Positions 25,501 through 37,899 of a DNA stretch of 64,000 bases are shown piece after piece; the first letter of the stretch is position 1, and each line of letters begins with the position of its first letter. The notes under the pieces are model-generated. The model did not search any database. It was not told the DNA's origin and saw only the letters and a program-made list of their open reading frames with translations. The translations under genes and the position numbers were made by a program. Source of the DNA: Glandiceps talaboti (lineage: Eukaryota > Hemichordata > Enteropneusta > Spengelidae); assembly GCF_964340395.1 (NCBI RefSeq), contig NC_135553.1:8547001-8611000 (forward strand). Reading direction: 5' to 3'.

Positions 25501-27990
25501 TTCTCATATGGATCTACCATACAGAGATTTAAATAGAAGTCAAATGATATCAAAATAATCCAATTTGGTCGTCGAATAATATGTTAACTGTCTGGGAAAA
25601 TAAAAGATTGCCGATTTCCTAGAAAACAATATGGTGGGACTCAAAGTGACCAGTGACAACCTCTCGTATGACAAATTTTGAGTCTATTTTACGAACGATT
25701 TTAGGGTAATTGGTCCGTGAGGCAAACTCTATCGGAACATTTACCTTTCAGCGAACAGTACATCATTCTAGATGTAGTAATCCTAAATCTACTACTTGGC
25801 CATACGTTTTATTATCCAAAGTTGTATTATTTTGTGCTGTTTATATGGGAGCATATGGACAATCAGCAAAGCAGAGGGTTCGTGGTTTATAATGCAATAA
25901 ACAATTGTGGTGCAAATGTCAATTTAGTACAAAGATTTGAACTGAAACTGTATACCAATCGTGAGTTACTTGTTCACCATTGATCCTCCAGCATCGATGA
26001 TCAACACCTCCTGAACTATTAAACAACACATCACTGAATAGATCATTCGTTTGAAAAATGTATAGCGCTATTGACAATAATGAAGACGACCCCCCACATC
26101 GAGGTCGTATAGTGTTCTACCTAGATGAACGTATATCGCATATCTAACAATACTCGTACATCACACGAACATACCACGCTAATTAGTTGAGGATGCCTGT
26201 GAGAACTTATGTGTGAAGACACGCGAAGTAACAAATACATGAATGACGTACTAAAACTTCCTGTTATTACAATTCACACGACTCTAGATTTTGTGTTATC
26301 TGTCATGGATGGTTGATCTAATTATACCACGTTATATCTGTGCCACTATATGGAAATTAGTAAAAACGAGTCCAACCATCCTCAACGAAAAACATTGGCA
26401 TCTGACACCCTTCAGTGATTGGCTTATATCATATCACGTGGCATGGACTGTTTTCCTATAGTGTCCTAAATTTGCATACAGCTGGCACTATTCGTTTTCT
26501 ACTGCTCTAGGACACAAACACTAGCACAGAAAACCCAATGCTATCAAACAGTACGTGATCAATAGGAGACTAACGAAAAGTGCCTAATAATCGGTCTATG
26601 TATTCTAGAGAAAAAACTATCTATGTTTGCTCCCACGGCTCATATTGATCTATGTAAAAAGAAAATCAAAATTTGAACATTCAACAATTTCTACAACATT
26701 AAAAACTGTACGATAAATTTGATATATCTTCAGGAGAAAATATATATGCCTTAAGCTTGTACAAATATATCTTTGCCAACTAGTAAGTGTTGAGTTGAGT
26801 AAAGCATTGACAGTGACATTCAAGTAATATTATAATAAAATATAATTAACTTTCAAAACAAATTTGTAAAAATTGAGTAAAGCAGAGTATATTAGATTCT
26901 AAAGCATTAACCATAAATTATGAAATGATTGTAGCAAAAAACATTAATTATGCATGTTAGGGCGAATTTTTTTTTTTTTTGGGGGGGGGTTGTTTTTTTT
27001 GGGAAATGGTGACGTTCATCGTTGTGCAGTTTGAACTAATTACGTTGTGATATCAGAAACATTGCCATGAGAGTCGACATCACCAGGGTCTATGATCGAT
27101 AATGAGTTCTGTCATGTACATCTGAGTAATATGATTATTGGGAACCTTGCGACGGCCTATGAGGCTAACGGGTGTTTTGTTACCAGTTTCAGTTCAGCTC
27201 AAAAGTGTTCTATTGCAGTATAAATCTAATGATTATTAGCTTCGTCAAACAACAACACGTACGATTAATACATAATGCATCTAACCGTGCAATGCCTCCT
27301 ATTTAGATTTACGTTCTAATTGTATGTTCAGTTTTGTCCAACATTATGTATTTCTCAGCGTTTCCTCTGTGCGGTTACATTACTTAGTACACTCTAGACC
27401 AAACAAGACAACCCCACAGTCGATTCTACTATTCCTATTTAGACAAGATATGGCAGAAATGCATTCCCTTATGTCTAGTCTTGTTGCCAGATAAATGATG
27501 AATAGTCATGACTGAATCCTAATATATAGTTCGTGCGAAATCACTATGTTCTTCCTCGTATTTTCTTTTGATATTCATTCTGTGAATGAACATATAACTT
27601 GGCAAATTGTGCAGACTTTATGTAATTATGGCTATAACCCTAAGCCTTTTCTTTGAATAATTTTGGCAATCTTTAAATGTGCATGCTACTCCAGCAAATA
27701 CATATATTTTCACAAACTTTGGGTTCTTGAGTACCATTTCATGATTTCACGTCACATACATTTGGCGGCATTGCCATGAAACACAAATTTAAAATTATTT
27801 CTTCAGTCCCATTGTTCTCACAATGATGAACTACCGTTGACTCACGGGACTTAACAAACATACATATGTATTAGATGTATATAGTATATTAATGACGTTT
27901 ATCTAAAGGTAATAAATAAGCACACCAAAGTTTATGAAAATACATTTCTATCTTGTAGTGGCGTTCCTCATTAACAATCATTTTGCGATA
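22593..27990. other. Unannotated AT-rich sequence with scattered minisatellite-like units
   Basis: About 5.4 kb without a supportable gene. Single units related to the 43-bp minisatellite at 37337 occur near 24443-24482 (plus) and 24615-24650 (minus, GATTTTTGTTGAGCCA). A T-then-G homopolymer stretch lies at about 26968-26988. Confidence 0.45.
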
Positions 27991-28013
27991 AGTACATACA
28001 TACATACATACAT

Positions 28014-28053
<40 letters not shown>

Positions 28054-28110
28054 ACACATACATACATACATACATACATACATACATACATACATACATA
28101 CATACATACA
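27991..28110. repeat. Compound microsatellite (ATAC)-(AC)-(ATAC)
   Basis: An AC tract (about 28031-28052) is embedded in ATAC arrays on both sides. Confidence 0.95.
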
Positions 28111-29272
28111 GTGATTACTGATTGTTATGTCCATGTAGAAAGTATTATCTACGCTGAATCAAATGGAATTGTATTCAATATGATAGTTTTCTACCGATAA
28201 GCTTAATGACTGCTTATTCAGTGTCCTTGGCCCAGTAGAAGGCCATTGAACCGTTGATCACGTGTCTTCCAGTGTCGAAGGCTTCTGGATGCAGCCAACG
28301 TGGGAGACAGTTTTACGTCGTTAGGAAGTTCATTCGTTGTGTCACTGTTGTTGTACAACTACCATAACACATCAACTTCTTTGCAGATTTCGAAGGTAAT
28401 TAGTTTTCATCGTTTGAGAGTGTACTTAAAATCGAGAACATCCTTGACATTCGAATTTGTTAAGACTGTGCGATTGTACTAGTGTTGGTAACGATGTTAC
28501 TATTTTCACCAAGCCATAAATGGAATAGGACAGTATGCTATATCCGTAGATTTATCGATTGTTAGAAATACATTGTTATTTTATCTCCCCTGAGAAACAT
28601 CAATATCAGACGTTCTTGTTCAGCATATATGAGCTATAGCCAATCAGAATGAATACTTTAACAGAAATGATCATTCTAGATATAAAAAACGATCATATAT
28701 TTATATTTGTATAAATATTTTATCTTCCAAACCTGACCGTACTTTTATAGAACACAGAGGTGAAGAGCAAGAGTTGTTCATATAAATTTTGTAACAATTG
28801 GAACAATGAGAATTCTATGTTTTGATTTGTAACGGTATTTCCAGTAATGTACATGTATGACAAAGAGACAACTATGAAAAGTTCAAATTGTCAGTTGAGA
28901 GCATAACGGTTATGTGGTGATCTAGACACACTTTTTGTCATAGTAAGGGAACTCATATGACCATGTTCTTTAAAGACAGGCGAGAAGAAAATCCTATTAC
29001 AAATGTGCCACCATTGTTTGTGCTCGGAATGAGCCTTGGGGAGCTTTGGCCGTTGTATGACCTGGGGGTTAGGATTGAAGATTTAAAATCAGCTATTCAA
29101 ATAGAGTCGCCCAGGAGATTTAAACGTCTAACGAGATTGTTCAAAACGACAAGATAAAGCTCAGAAATCGTCGGAATTACAACCTTTATGTTGGTTTGAT
29201 GTCAATTGCACTGTAAATGATGTGAGTTCTTGATGTGAGCATGTTTGTTCTAGCAAGGTGGATTTTTTACTG
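28111..29272. other. Unannotated sequence
   Basis: A 66-codon frame at 28957-29157 lies in a slightly GC-richer patch but has no domain or splice support. Nothing else recognised. Confidence 0.4.
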
Positions 29273-29392
29273 ATCGGAACTCAAATTATGGCATTTCTTT
29301 AAGACATAAAAAATATACTACTCGCATTTGGTACGGATCAGTCTCAACCCTTCGGGGTATTTAGAATTGTGATTTGCATATAGGAAAACATA
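29273..29392 (+). repeat. Direct repeat pair, copy 1
   Basis: About 120 bp strongly matching 30675-30797, including blocks ATCGGAACTCAAATTATGGC and ATACTACTCGCATTTGGTA, with small indels. Non-coding in both copies. Confidence 0.8.
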
Positions 29393-29480
29393 CTAATTCT
29401 TGATACTGCCAAACATCCATTATTGTTGATACTGATTTGTGATTACTCTATTGTTGATGTTTGTCAATATTTATGTATTC

Positions 29481-29581
29481 ACTTATTTATTTATTTATTT
29501 ATTTATGGGTTTGTTTTGTTTGTTTGGTTGTCTGTTTGTTTGTTTGTTGGTTGGTTGGTTTGTTTGTTTGTTTGTTTGTTT
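29481..29581. repeat. (TTTA)n and (TTTG)n microsatellites
   Basis: Six TTTA units followed by a long TTTG-rich tract with TTGG interruptions. Confidence 0.9.
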
Positions 29582-30674
29582 TCGTAAACAAACCTAACTG
29601 AGCCTGCATGTGGTTTACTTGAAACAAAACACTCGATAAAACACTTCTTTATAGCATTAATTGCTATATTTTATCGTCTGGCACAAAAAATATATTGCTA
29701 ACATTGTCGCCAGCTTCCACAGACATCTTACTAATATGTCGTCTGACATCACATAATCCAACATTGCTATATTGTCTTTGTGTGAGCTTGTCTCAATCAC
29801 ATAAAGCTACATTGGAACAATGTATACTTTTGGGGATGTTAATGGATTGTAATGTAACAATTGCACTTCATTTTTTGTCTTGTCCATACGATAACATGTA
29901 GCAATGCTGATTAGGTTTTGTTGAGTCAGATTATAAAATTCACCAGTATCATTAAAATATGGGGAGTCAGACAACAAACGGTAGCAATATTAGTATGAAT
30001 TGTGTCGAGTTAGAGGACGTTTGTTTCTCCCCTACATGTTTCGATCAATTTAACTATGTTCAGCCAAGCTGAACAATGCATAACCATTGGTTTGACTTAA
30101 ACCGGCATGTAATCAGTATATTATATTGGACAATTACTACCCGTAATCAATAATAAAATCAAAGCTTGTGAATTATTAGACGTGAAGTCGTAAGGATAAT
30201 GAAGATGAAATTGACAGTAACTGATCGATCAATCGATTTTAATTGCGTGATGACTGTTTGATTGATTTCAATAAACCAAAATATTGCATTTTGAAGTTTA
30301 CCTCATTGTCAATTTCTTGTAAGCAAAAATGATCAATTTTGATGGACGCTGAAGGAGCCTGGAAAATACTCCATGACAATGGCACGAAGAGCATTGACAA
30401 CGCTTGATTTGTAAGCCTCCTAGAATCTTAAATTATTTTACCTAATTAAGTTTCACCGGTTTTATCTGAGTAATTAATAACATGTTTATTAAAATCCAGG
30501 CTGTTTCCAAATACATTGCATGCAGTTCTATACGATTATGTCGTTTTAAAAAAATACTATTTGTTATTTGCTAGCTGCTATAGAGATAAAATGTTCTTTT
30601 TATCCTGTCTCCGACCAAGTACACCATAGTTGTTTCCTGGAATTGTTTTTTTTTTATAAAGTATGTGAATTTAT

Positions 30675-30797
30675 ATCGGAACTCAAATTATGGCATTTCT
30701 TTAGGACATAAAAATATACTACTCGCATTTGGTAGGGATCAGTCTCAACCCTTTTGGGGTATTTGGAATTGTGACTGTTTGGCATATAGGAAAACAT
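30675..30797 (+). repeat. Direct repeat pair, copy 2
   Basis: Second copy of 29273-29392, about 1.4 kb downstream in the same orientation. Confidence 0.8.
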
Positions 30798-31004
30798 ATA
30801 TTTATTGTAACAATTGTATTTCATTTTTGAAATGTAATAATTCATTCCAGACACGATGCTATAATTCATTCCAGACAAAAGAAGAAAACCGTAGTGTGTC
30901 GAAGTATTGAATGTCTGTAAATGATATCGTAATACGTTGTGCATATATTGATAATACGGTGTTTGATAAGTCCTATACATATGATTGGTGTGACATACAT
31001 ATTA

Positions 31005-31790
31005 CATTGTGATAATTTGCATATTTAATGAGATTTACCAATTAAAGACTTTCATGGATGTATTGATGATATGATGATGGCACATGTATTCTTTATATAT
31101 GACGGGTAATTATCTAGTATTGGCTAGTTTACATGCGTTACTTGCTTAAAAATCATATGAAAGCTGAAGCATATATTGATGATGTTATGTAATACTGTGA
31201 CAGTCATGTCTTACAGGTATGACAGCATATTATTTGTTTATTATTCACAGCCTATTAACAGGCATAGCCTACTGTAATACAATACTTTGACACACTAACA
31301 GGATGAGTGTTCAGTATTAATACAGGAGGCTATCGAAGTGCCCAGGATAAACCTGCATTGTACAGTAGAGTCAAACTGAACGCTTAACGACACGCTTCTT
31401 TCTTACAGCATGGTATTTTGATCACGCCCAGAGTGAGTTCGAACCATAAACACAATAGTATGAGTCAAATATTTATCCACTCGGCCACAGATAACTTGAC
31501 TAATTTGCATAATTAATGATTTTTGTCAACTTGACTAATTTGCATAAATAATGATTATATATCATTAGCAAGAAAACTCATTATGTGGATGTATTGGTAA
31601 CAGTATGATACGTATGTCTCATAGATACGATTATTGTTGCTAGCGTATTATTTACATCAATAATTTAACAGGCATAGGTAATATTTACTAAATTACCGGA
31701 GATATGATCAACGTGTTTCAACATTTCATCAAACTTCATGAATATGGTAATGATATCGTAACTTACAATATATTCATAATTGATGTAATT
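31005..31790 (-). repeat. Octamer-bearing repeat family, inverted copies
   Basis: ATTTGCAT (inverse of ATGCAAAT) occurs at 31015-31022, 31503-31510 and 31538-31545, the last two within a 35-bp direct duplication of 'acttgactaatttgcata'. Flanking 'aattaatgat' matches the inverse of the family's 'atcattaatt' block. Confidence 0.5.
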
Positions 31791-32910
31791 TGCAGTCATA
31801 AATAGATGTACTTCTTATGAATTATTTTGCATCTTACACGCTAATTTTACTACGAGAAGAAGTTATGTCAAGAGACAGCGCAACCTGTTTTGTTCACACT
31901 GCAATGTACTCGCAGTGTCTTTTTCGTGAAGGCACAACAATTAAAAGTCTGGCGGGGGTTCCTTATGGAAGGCATTCAGTTTACTCCTGTATGTTACACA
32001 TATTCTTTTAAAAGGAACACTGCTTGAGAAATAATCGTGTTAATGCCGAGTGTAAATGTTTCAAGATACATTGCTAAATGCGTGAAACCTATTGTTGATT
32101 TTGAATGGTGAAGACATTTGTGTTTCAGATGTATTGATTTACATATACTACAGTTAGAGATTCTATGTAATGCCATCTTTATAATTAGTCAATGTTTAAT
32201 CTATGTCTCTGTACGTACTTTTAGCATTGTTAGATTACTCCTTTTACTGACTTATCAAACAAATCATTTGTTTTATTTGCTATCAGTCATTTTTAAGCTG
32301 TCCCTTGGTACGGTTGAAACAACCATCGCTCAATTTTGAAAACAAATCATAGCTATATCTACATAGAGAAATGAGCACGTGATGTTTCTGTGGCAACGAT
32401 AAATATATCTTATCCCTATCTAGCTTGGTGACATTTATCCAGGGGTTTATCTTCCGATGCATCGAGATGGCATTGTTTTCCCGCTTTCTCTCTAACCAGC
32501 ACAATGCGTGTTTCCATCTTTGCACTGTTTGAACAAAGTCACGTGAAACGTGCATTTTCTTAAAAGTAGGACTCTACCCCTTCAGGCATGAGGTATTTTC
32601 GCATATTTTCGTTTTGAAGTTGTTTGGCGAAAACTACTATAATCTTTCCTGGTAACCTCGCCCGTTCCCCTTAATAAGAAAACAGATTCCTAGTATATTA
32701 AATTAGCATTTGATATTAATACTAACATTGTATTTAAGACCAACCGATTGGCAAAAAACAACATTACCTCATAGTCACAATGTCATTGCAATGATACAGT
32801 TTTTTAATTAATATGACTGCTCTATCATTTTAGACACCAAACATTCTCAAAACAAGCAAATTCTTATTATAGCTTGTGAATACAACATTCCCGAAATTCG
32901 CAGATTCTCA
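31791..32910. other. Unannotated AT-rich sequence
   Basis: No exon, RNA gene or repeat could be supported. Confidence 0.45.
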
Positions 32911-32912
32911 GG

Positions 32913-32972
32913 TGTGTGTGTGTATGTATGTATGTATGTATGTATGTATGTATGTATGTATGTATATGTGTG
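32913..32972. repeat. (TG)n/(TATG)n microsatellite
   Basis: A short TG tract followed by about 10 TATG units. Confidence 0.9.
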
Positions 32973-32974
32973 TG

Positions 32975-34880
32975 CCTGCTTGTTTGTATTTGTTCCCTTG
33001 TAAAGTTTGCCTTAACATATTTAGGGTAACTGTTGTAGAATGGATAAGAACAAATCTGTTTCCTGTGCAAATTAACGAAAGTGTCATCATTTATAGAGCG
33101 CTGATCAGATATTGCAATCTTCATAAACGAGTAGACTAGGTCTGTATTACCATGTTTGCGTCAGAATGATCATTATCAGGCACAATACAGAACTAAATTC
33201 ACCGACTGGCGTGATTGCCAAGGGAAAGTGATAGATATTACACTGCCCTCAGGCTTTAGCAAAGAACAGTGGGAAGTCACAGTTATTTTTGTTACTGTCA
33301 GAATTCACATTCACGATATTGACCTTTACCTTCTGTAATCATCCGTTCATTTGCTTATCTCCCATCAAATCCAAGATTATATCTCCGGAAAAAACATGTT
33401 CTGCTCTACGTGGGATCTATTCGTTGCATTCGCGTCAGGATTGAATGTTGCAATGTGAATGACCGTCGGTATATGTCTTCATAGGTTTATCAATGTGTAG
33501 CCCTAAAAATGCTGAAAGGGAAGTATTTTTATAAACCATATATATACACTGCAAAGTTGTGTGCAAGCATTGGAATAGCGTCTTTTTTTATTACAACCCT
33601 ATTTATGCTATGCAGTAGTTTATTCCTATTTGTAAATAAAAGAACAAAGTGTTGGTTTACTAGTTTGCATTTTAGCGTATTGAAATGGCGATTCATTTAT
33701 AATATCATGTAAGACTGACCCTATTTTTTTCTGTTTCTCATTACCTGAGCGACCAAAATTTTCAGCTCCGATATCAAAAAAAAAAAAATATTTTTATTTT
33801 TGACCGCCCTTAATGTTTTGCGGAACTCTCCCTCTCTGGCAATAACAAGCAATTGTCTGGACTGTTGATGTCATCTACAGTCATGGTGGCGACGACGACA
33901 CTTGTTCACGAACAGCGCATTTCTTTTTTAAATGATGTAAGTTATTCAAGTGTGGGGGCTGAGAACATACCAATTGTGTAGAGAAGCTGGGAGAGGCTTG
34001 TTACCAGGAATTCAATAAAAAAGAAGATAGAGAGGAGGGTGTGGTTTATACCATTTTGAACTCAATTATCTTTGGTACATGGTATAGCTTGAAAACCGGT
34101 TCGTGTTTCCGATATCACAAGTTCATGTATCACGCCATTTTGATCTTGGAAACAGCGCCCGCCCAGTATTATTCATCACAATAATTAGTGTAGTAAAACA
34201 TCAATATTAGTATTTATTTGGCAGGACGTGGTATTTTCTGTCACTGGCAAAACATAGTGAGGCATTATCAAAACAGATATGTTAAATCTGCAGCAAATAC
34301 GTACAGTCAACAACATTGTTTCTGAGTTAAATAACAAAAAGATGTATGAAAAGCCACATCCACAAAACCCTGTGCCAAGTTACGACGTTGAGTCATCCAT
34401 CATATGCAGTTTACTACTTTAATCGTAATAGTATTGAGCTATTCATCAAAATCTTTGTTGATATTACTCGTCTTGATGCTAACATTTGAATATATTAAAT
34501 CCCAAAGCTATCTTAAATTTGGTTTTACCTCGGCAATTCATCAGTATCTTTAATTTGCCTGTAACTCAGAAGACAAAACATGGGTGATTTCCCAGATTAG
34601 TTGCCAATCCTTTTCTACCGCAGGTACTACCTTGGGATTATGTTGATTCAAGTAGGGCCGTATTTGGTGTTTTGTGCTTAACACTGTTATCTCTTCTGAT
34701 TCCAGTATGGAGTACAAGTTACAAAAAAAGAACAAACCGACCTAAATACAGTGGTTAATTATGAATAGTCTAGTTTGCCAACAAGCGTAAATAATTAATT
34801 TTCGACATTTCGAAAGGTGTTCTAGCCTTGCAATAAGTATTAGATTATTAGATTACGCTACGCCTTTTCGTCCACCGCGC
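32975..34880. other. Unannotated AT-rich sequence
   Basis: Nothing beyond a poly-A run near 33778-33788. Confidence 0.45.
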
Positions 34881-35177
34881 CATCATTGACTGTAATGAAC
34901 GGCGATTATATAGTTCGAATAGATGTCCCTTGACAAAGAACCTAGTATGTTAACTTCGGAAATGCGTGGTTTGATTTGCCAAATTGAAATGGGTCGTGCA
35001 GCAATGTATTCTTCGTGCATCTTAAGACAGGTTTGTCTCTGAAACATCTGGATTAACATAATTTCTACCATTTTTTCTCTTTTATCTAGAAAAAACTGTC
35101 GATACCTTTTGACCACAGTGAAACCTGCAAGGGAAAGGAAAGCTGTTTCAATGTCTCTCGACTGATGGTCATGCAAG

Positions 35178-35561
35178 ATGCCAAGACGACTAGGATCTGA
35201 ATCGGGAAAAATATCAATTTCTGGTAAACGACGGGGAAAACGGTGCAGTCCCATTGGCTTTACTTGCGTGGGCGTGGGGATAATTTTGATCGGTATCGGT
35301 CTGATTATGGTTATGTTCCCTGGACATGAGAGGCACACTGTTGGAAGTATTGGAATATGCACAATGACCATCGGTAGTGTTATTGTTATACTTTCATGTG
35401 TCTTCGTTATTCTTCCTGCAGTTTGTTCCAAACCAGAGAGATGTGTCACCGCCAGTAGTTTTGTGCGCGGTCGCAGTCCAAGTCAGCCACAAACAGCAAC
35501 AACAGAGTTCTCAAACAACGTTCAGACAAGGACAAGCAATGTCTACATAGATTTGACTTGA
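35178..35561 (+). CDS. Candidate two-pass membrane protein, unidentified
   Basis: A 127-codon frame in one of the few GC-richer patches. The start is the first ATG after an in-frame TGA at 35163-35165. Residues 1-22 are basic (MPRRL..., GKRRGKR). Two hydrophobic, Gly/Ile/Val-rich segments suitable as membrane helices follow at about 27-48 and 55-79, joined by a short polar loop (PGHERHT). A Cys-containing, Ser/Thr-rich tail ends in VYIDLT. The pattern is a small two-helix integral membrane protein; I do not recognise a family. The opposite strand is also open over 34883-35449 (188 codons), so strand choice rests on the regular helix-loop-helix pattern here. It could be a single-exon gene or one exon of a larger gene. 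No polyadenylation signal was assigned. Confidence 0.45.
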   Translation: MPRRLGSESGKISISGKRRGKRCSPIGFTCVGVGIILIGIGLIMVMFPGHERHTVGSIGICTMTIGSVIVILSCVFVILPAVCSKPERCVTASSFVRGRSPSQPQTATTEFSNNVQTRTSNVYIDLT

Positions 35562-35985
35562 GTACGTGCCTTACCTCCATGATCTTCAATAGGTCATATT
35601 CCAGCCTAGCAATTCGTCTCCGTCTCAGAACAATCAACCTTGTGGGGAAGGATCACGTGATGCAATCGGGATAAACTATTAACTCCAGGCGTTTGTACTG
35701 TTGTATGTGACCGGTACAATTCCATCCTGGTCACCCTCGTATCCACTATGTGTAGATCTGCTGCCATATACTTACGTTGTCAGTTTCTTTTGTCCATATA
35801 CAAGTTAAGTCAGTGTTCACCATTCAAGATTGTTCTAAATGTCTAACGTACCTGTGCTGCCTTAGCAAAGTTTGATCGTACCAAAGAAACAGTTATAACA
35901 TGAATGATACACCACCACATTAACCACCTCCGCACCCTCCTCCTCCTACTCTAGCTTTGTATGTTCGTCATTAATTAAATTCTGA

Positions 35986-36007
35986 CACACACACACACAC
36001 ACACACA

Positions 36008-36039
<32 letters not shown>

Positions 36040-36041
36040 CA
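35986..36041. repeat. (AC)n/(ACGC)n microsatellite
   Basis: An AC tract interrupted by four or five CACG units. Confidence 0.95.
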
Positions 36042-37330
36042 CCTCCCATAGCTTCGTAACTTTGTTGATAATTAATGGAATTCAATATCTTTCGGTAAAC
36101 TATTCTATGTTGCATTAAAGTTATCACACTGGTCAACATATCTTTAAAATTTGTGTTTCCTTAGAGAAACCTCAGACCATTATAGTGGTCCTCGGAGAAA
36201 TGTTGTAAAAGCTTCGTACAAATTAAGATTCGATTGGATTGATTGTTTCATCTGCCGCGTCTACTCATATACTCGGATCTTGTCTTGGTCATAATAGTTG
36301 TTACTATCTTAGCAAATGTTAACATGGGTTTACAGTTGGCACTGCTGATACATCCATATACAATATATTGCTGGTTCATATATATGAAAGGCGTCGCTAG
36401 TGATCTCCGAAAGTTGTCCAAGTATTGTGTGGCTGTACAACGTGCGTGCGGACGACCAAGAACGAAAGGTAGTGGTTGATTGATTGAACTATACAACACT
36501 GTTACACTGGCTCCAGTTGGGCACACCGTCACATGTCTGCCATATCTATCGTCAGTTTACAACTGGTAAATATCACTATCTCCAAAATCGACAGCTCTAC
36601 TTGTGAACAGAAAGCATCAACATGGTCTCCCACAACGTTGTGCCGTGGACACGTGTGGCTCTCTGTCCTCGAAGGAGTACGGAAGCATTGCTCAACAATT
36701 TTGACCAGTGTAGTAGGTGATATAAAAACAATTCAACTTGTGTCACTTGTGCTTATACAGAGAAAGAAAGTTTTTTGTATCGCAAAGATTGGAGATGATA
36801 AAGGAACTGACTAATGGGAAGTAAGTCCCAAATGGTGCTAAAAATAATTTCCTTCATCGAAGCTTTTATACTTCTGTTTATACTTATGATACTAATTCGT
36901 AAGTGTATTTGGAATAACTTGGATAAGGGAGGGAGGGGGAAAACCAGTGACAATATTATCGTTCTAAAGTTATAGTATTTTTTGTACTTTTACCGTAGGT
37001 GTTTTAGATTTGATTTAGAATTGTATTTTCGGTGTGTTTTATGGATATTTATTTTAGTGATAGAGAGTTAAATCGTGTCCTGTCACTCTTTACCCATCTT
37101 CATCAAGAACGTTTATTAAAACGTAAGTAACAACATTTTGTAGGTCTTTTAGACGAAGATGACAGTTTTAACTAATTCACTCCTACGAGTACTTAAAATT
37201 TTTATTATGACGTACATGTAAGAGTAAATGAAAATCTAGCTATCAGGAAAACCTGGAAAGTATATCGGGTATAATGGAATAGTGAAAACAGAATATAATT
37301 GAAATCACGAAGCCTGAAACAAAATGTAGT
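36042..37330. other. Unannotated sequence, partly GC-richer
   Basis: Overlapping frames on both strands at 36240-36815 lie in a patch with higher GC, but neither strand shows a recognisable domain and the splice signals do not decide. A coding exon here cannot be excluded. Confidence 0.35.
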
Positions 37331-37336
37331 CTAGAT

Positions 37337-37590
37337 CTGGCTCGACAAAAATCTTACCAACAGTCACTGTGCTACAATTTATCGTCTGGCTCACCAAAAT
37401 CTTACCAACAGTGTTACATTTTATTGTCTGGCTCAACAAAAATCTTACCAATAGTGCTACATTTTATTGTGTGGCTTAACAAAAATCTTACCAACAGTGC
37501 TACATTGTATCGCCTGGCTCAACAAAATTCTTACCAACACTGCTACATTTTATCGTATGACGCGACAGATATCTTTAACATTAATTAAGA
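37337..37590 (+). repeat. 43-bp minisatellite, five to six units
   Basis: Tandem units of about 42-50 bp follow the pattern CTGGCTCAACAAAAATCT, then TACCAACAGTGCTACATT, then TTATCGT. The first unit carries an 'actgtg' insertion and the last is degenerate. Single diverged units recur at about 24443, 24615 (minus), 29663, 29885 (minus), 38065-38165 and 41750, so this is a dispersed family with one local expansion. Confidence 0.8.
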
Positions 37591-37848
37591 TTGTTGTCTG
37601 CCAGGTGACAGTCAGTTTCAGGTTTTGCTATTAGTAAGTGTTGTGAAAACACTAGTAATAGCACAATAGGCACAGCGATTTATTTGAAAATGTAATGGCC
37701 ACTGTATGTTGTTGTGTGTATTCAACGTATTTTGTCTAGTATTAGGGATGAAGAGATACGCAAAGAATAAATTAACTTCGTTGTGTGATCTTTTTTCTGT
37801 TATTCGTTATGATTGTATTCTTCTGTTTCGTTGATTTGTTAGGTGCCT

Positions 37849-37890
37849 CATAGACCCTCCGGTGGAGGACCCTCCGGTGGGGGGTCTATG
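37849..37890. repeat. GC-rich hairpin
   Basis: CATAGACCC (37849-37857) pairs with GGGTCTATG (37882-37890). The intervening sequence contains two copies of CCCTCCGGTGG, and CCTCCGGTGGAGG is itself palindromic. Conspicuous in AT-rich surroundings; function unknown. Confidence 0.7.
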
Positions 37891-37899
37891 GGTGACTCA

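Noticed and set aside
31425-31452. GAGTTCGAACC tRNA-like B box
   Set aside because: The surrounding 70 bases do not fold as a tRNA.
34883-35449. 188-codon minus-strand frame
   Set aside because: Overlaps the two-helix frame on the plus strand and shows no domain I can recognise. Kept only as a note because it cannot be excluded.
36240-36815. Possible exon in a GC-richer patch
   Set aside because: Frames on both strands are comparable and none looks like a known protein.
37337-37590. CRISPR-like array of spaced repeats
   Set aside because: The units are contiguous tandem copies with no unique spacers, in a eukaryotic context.
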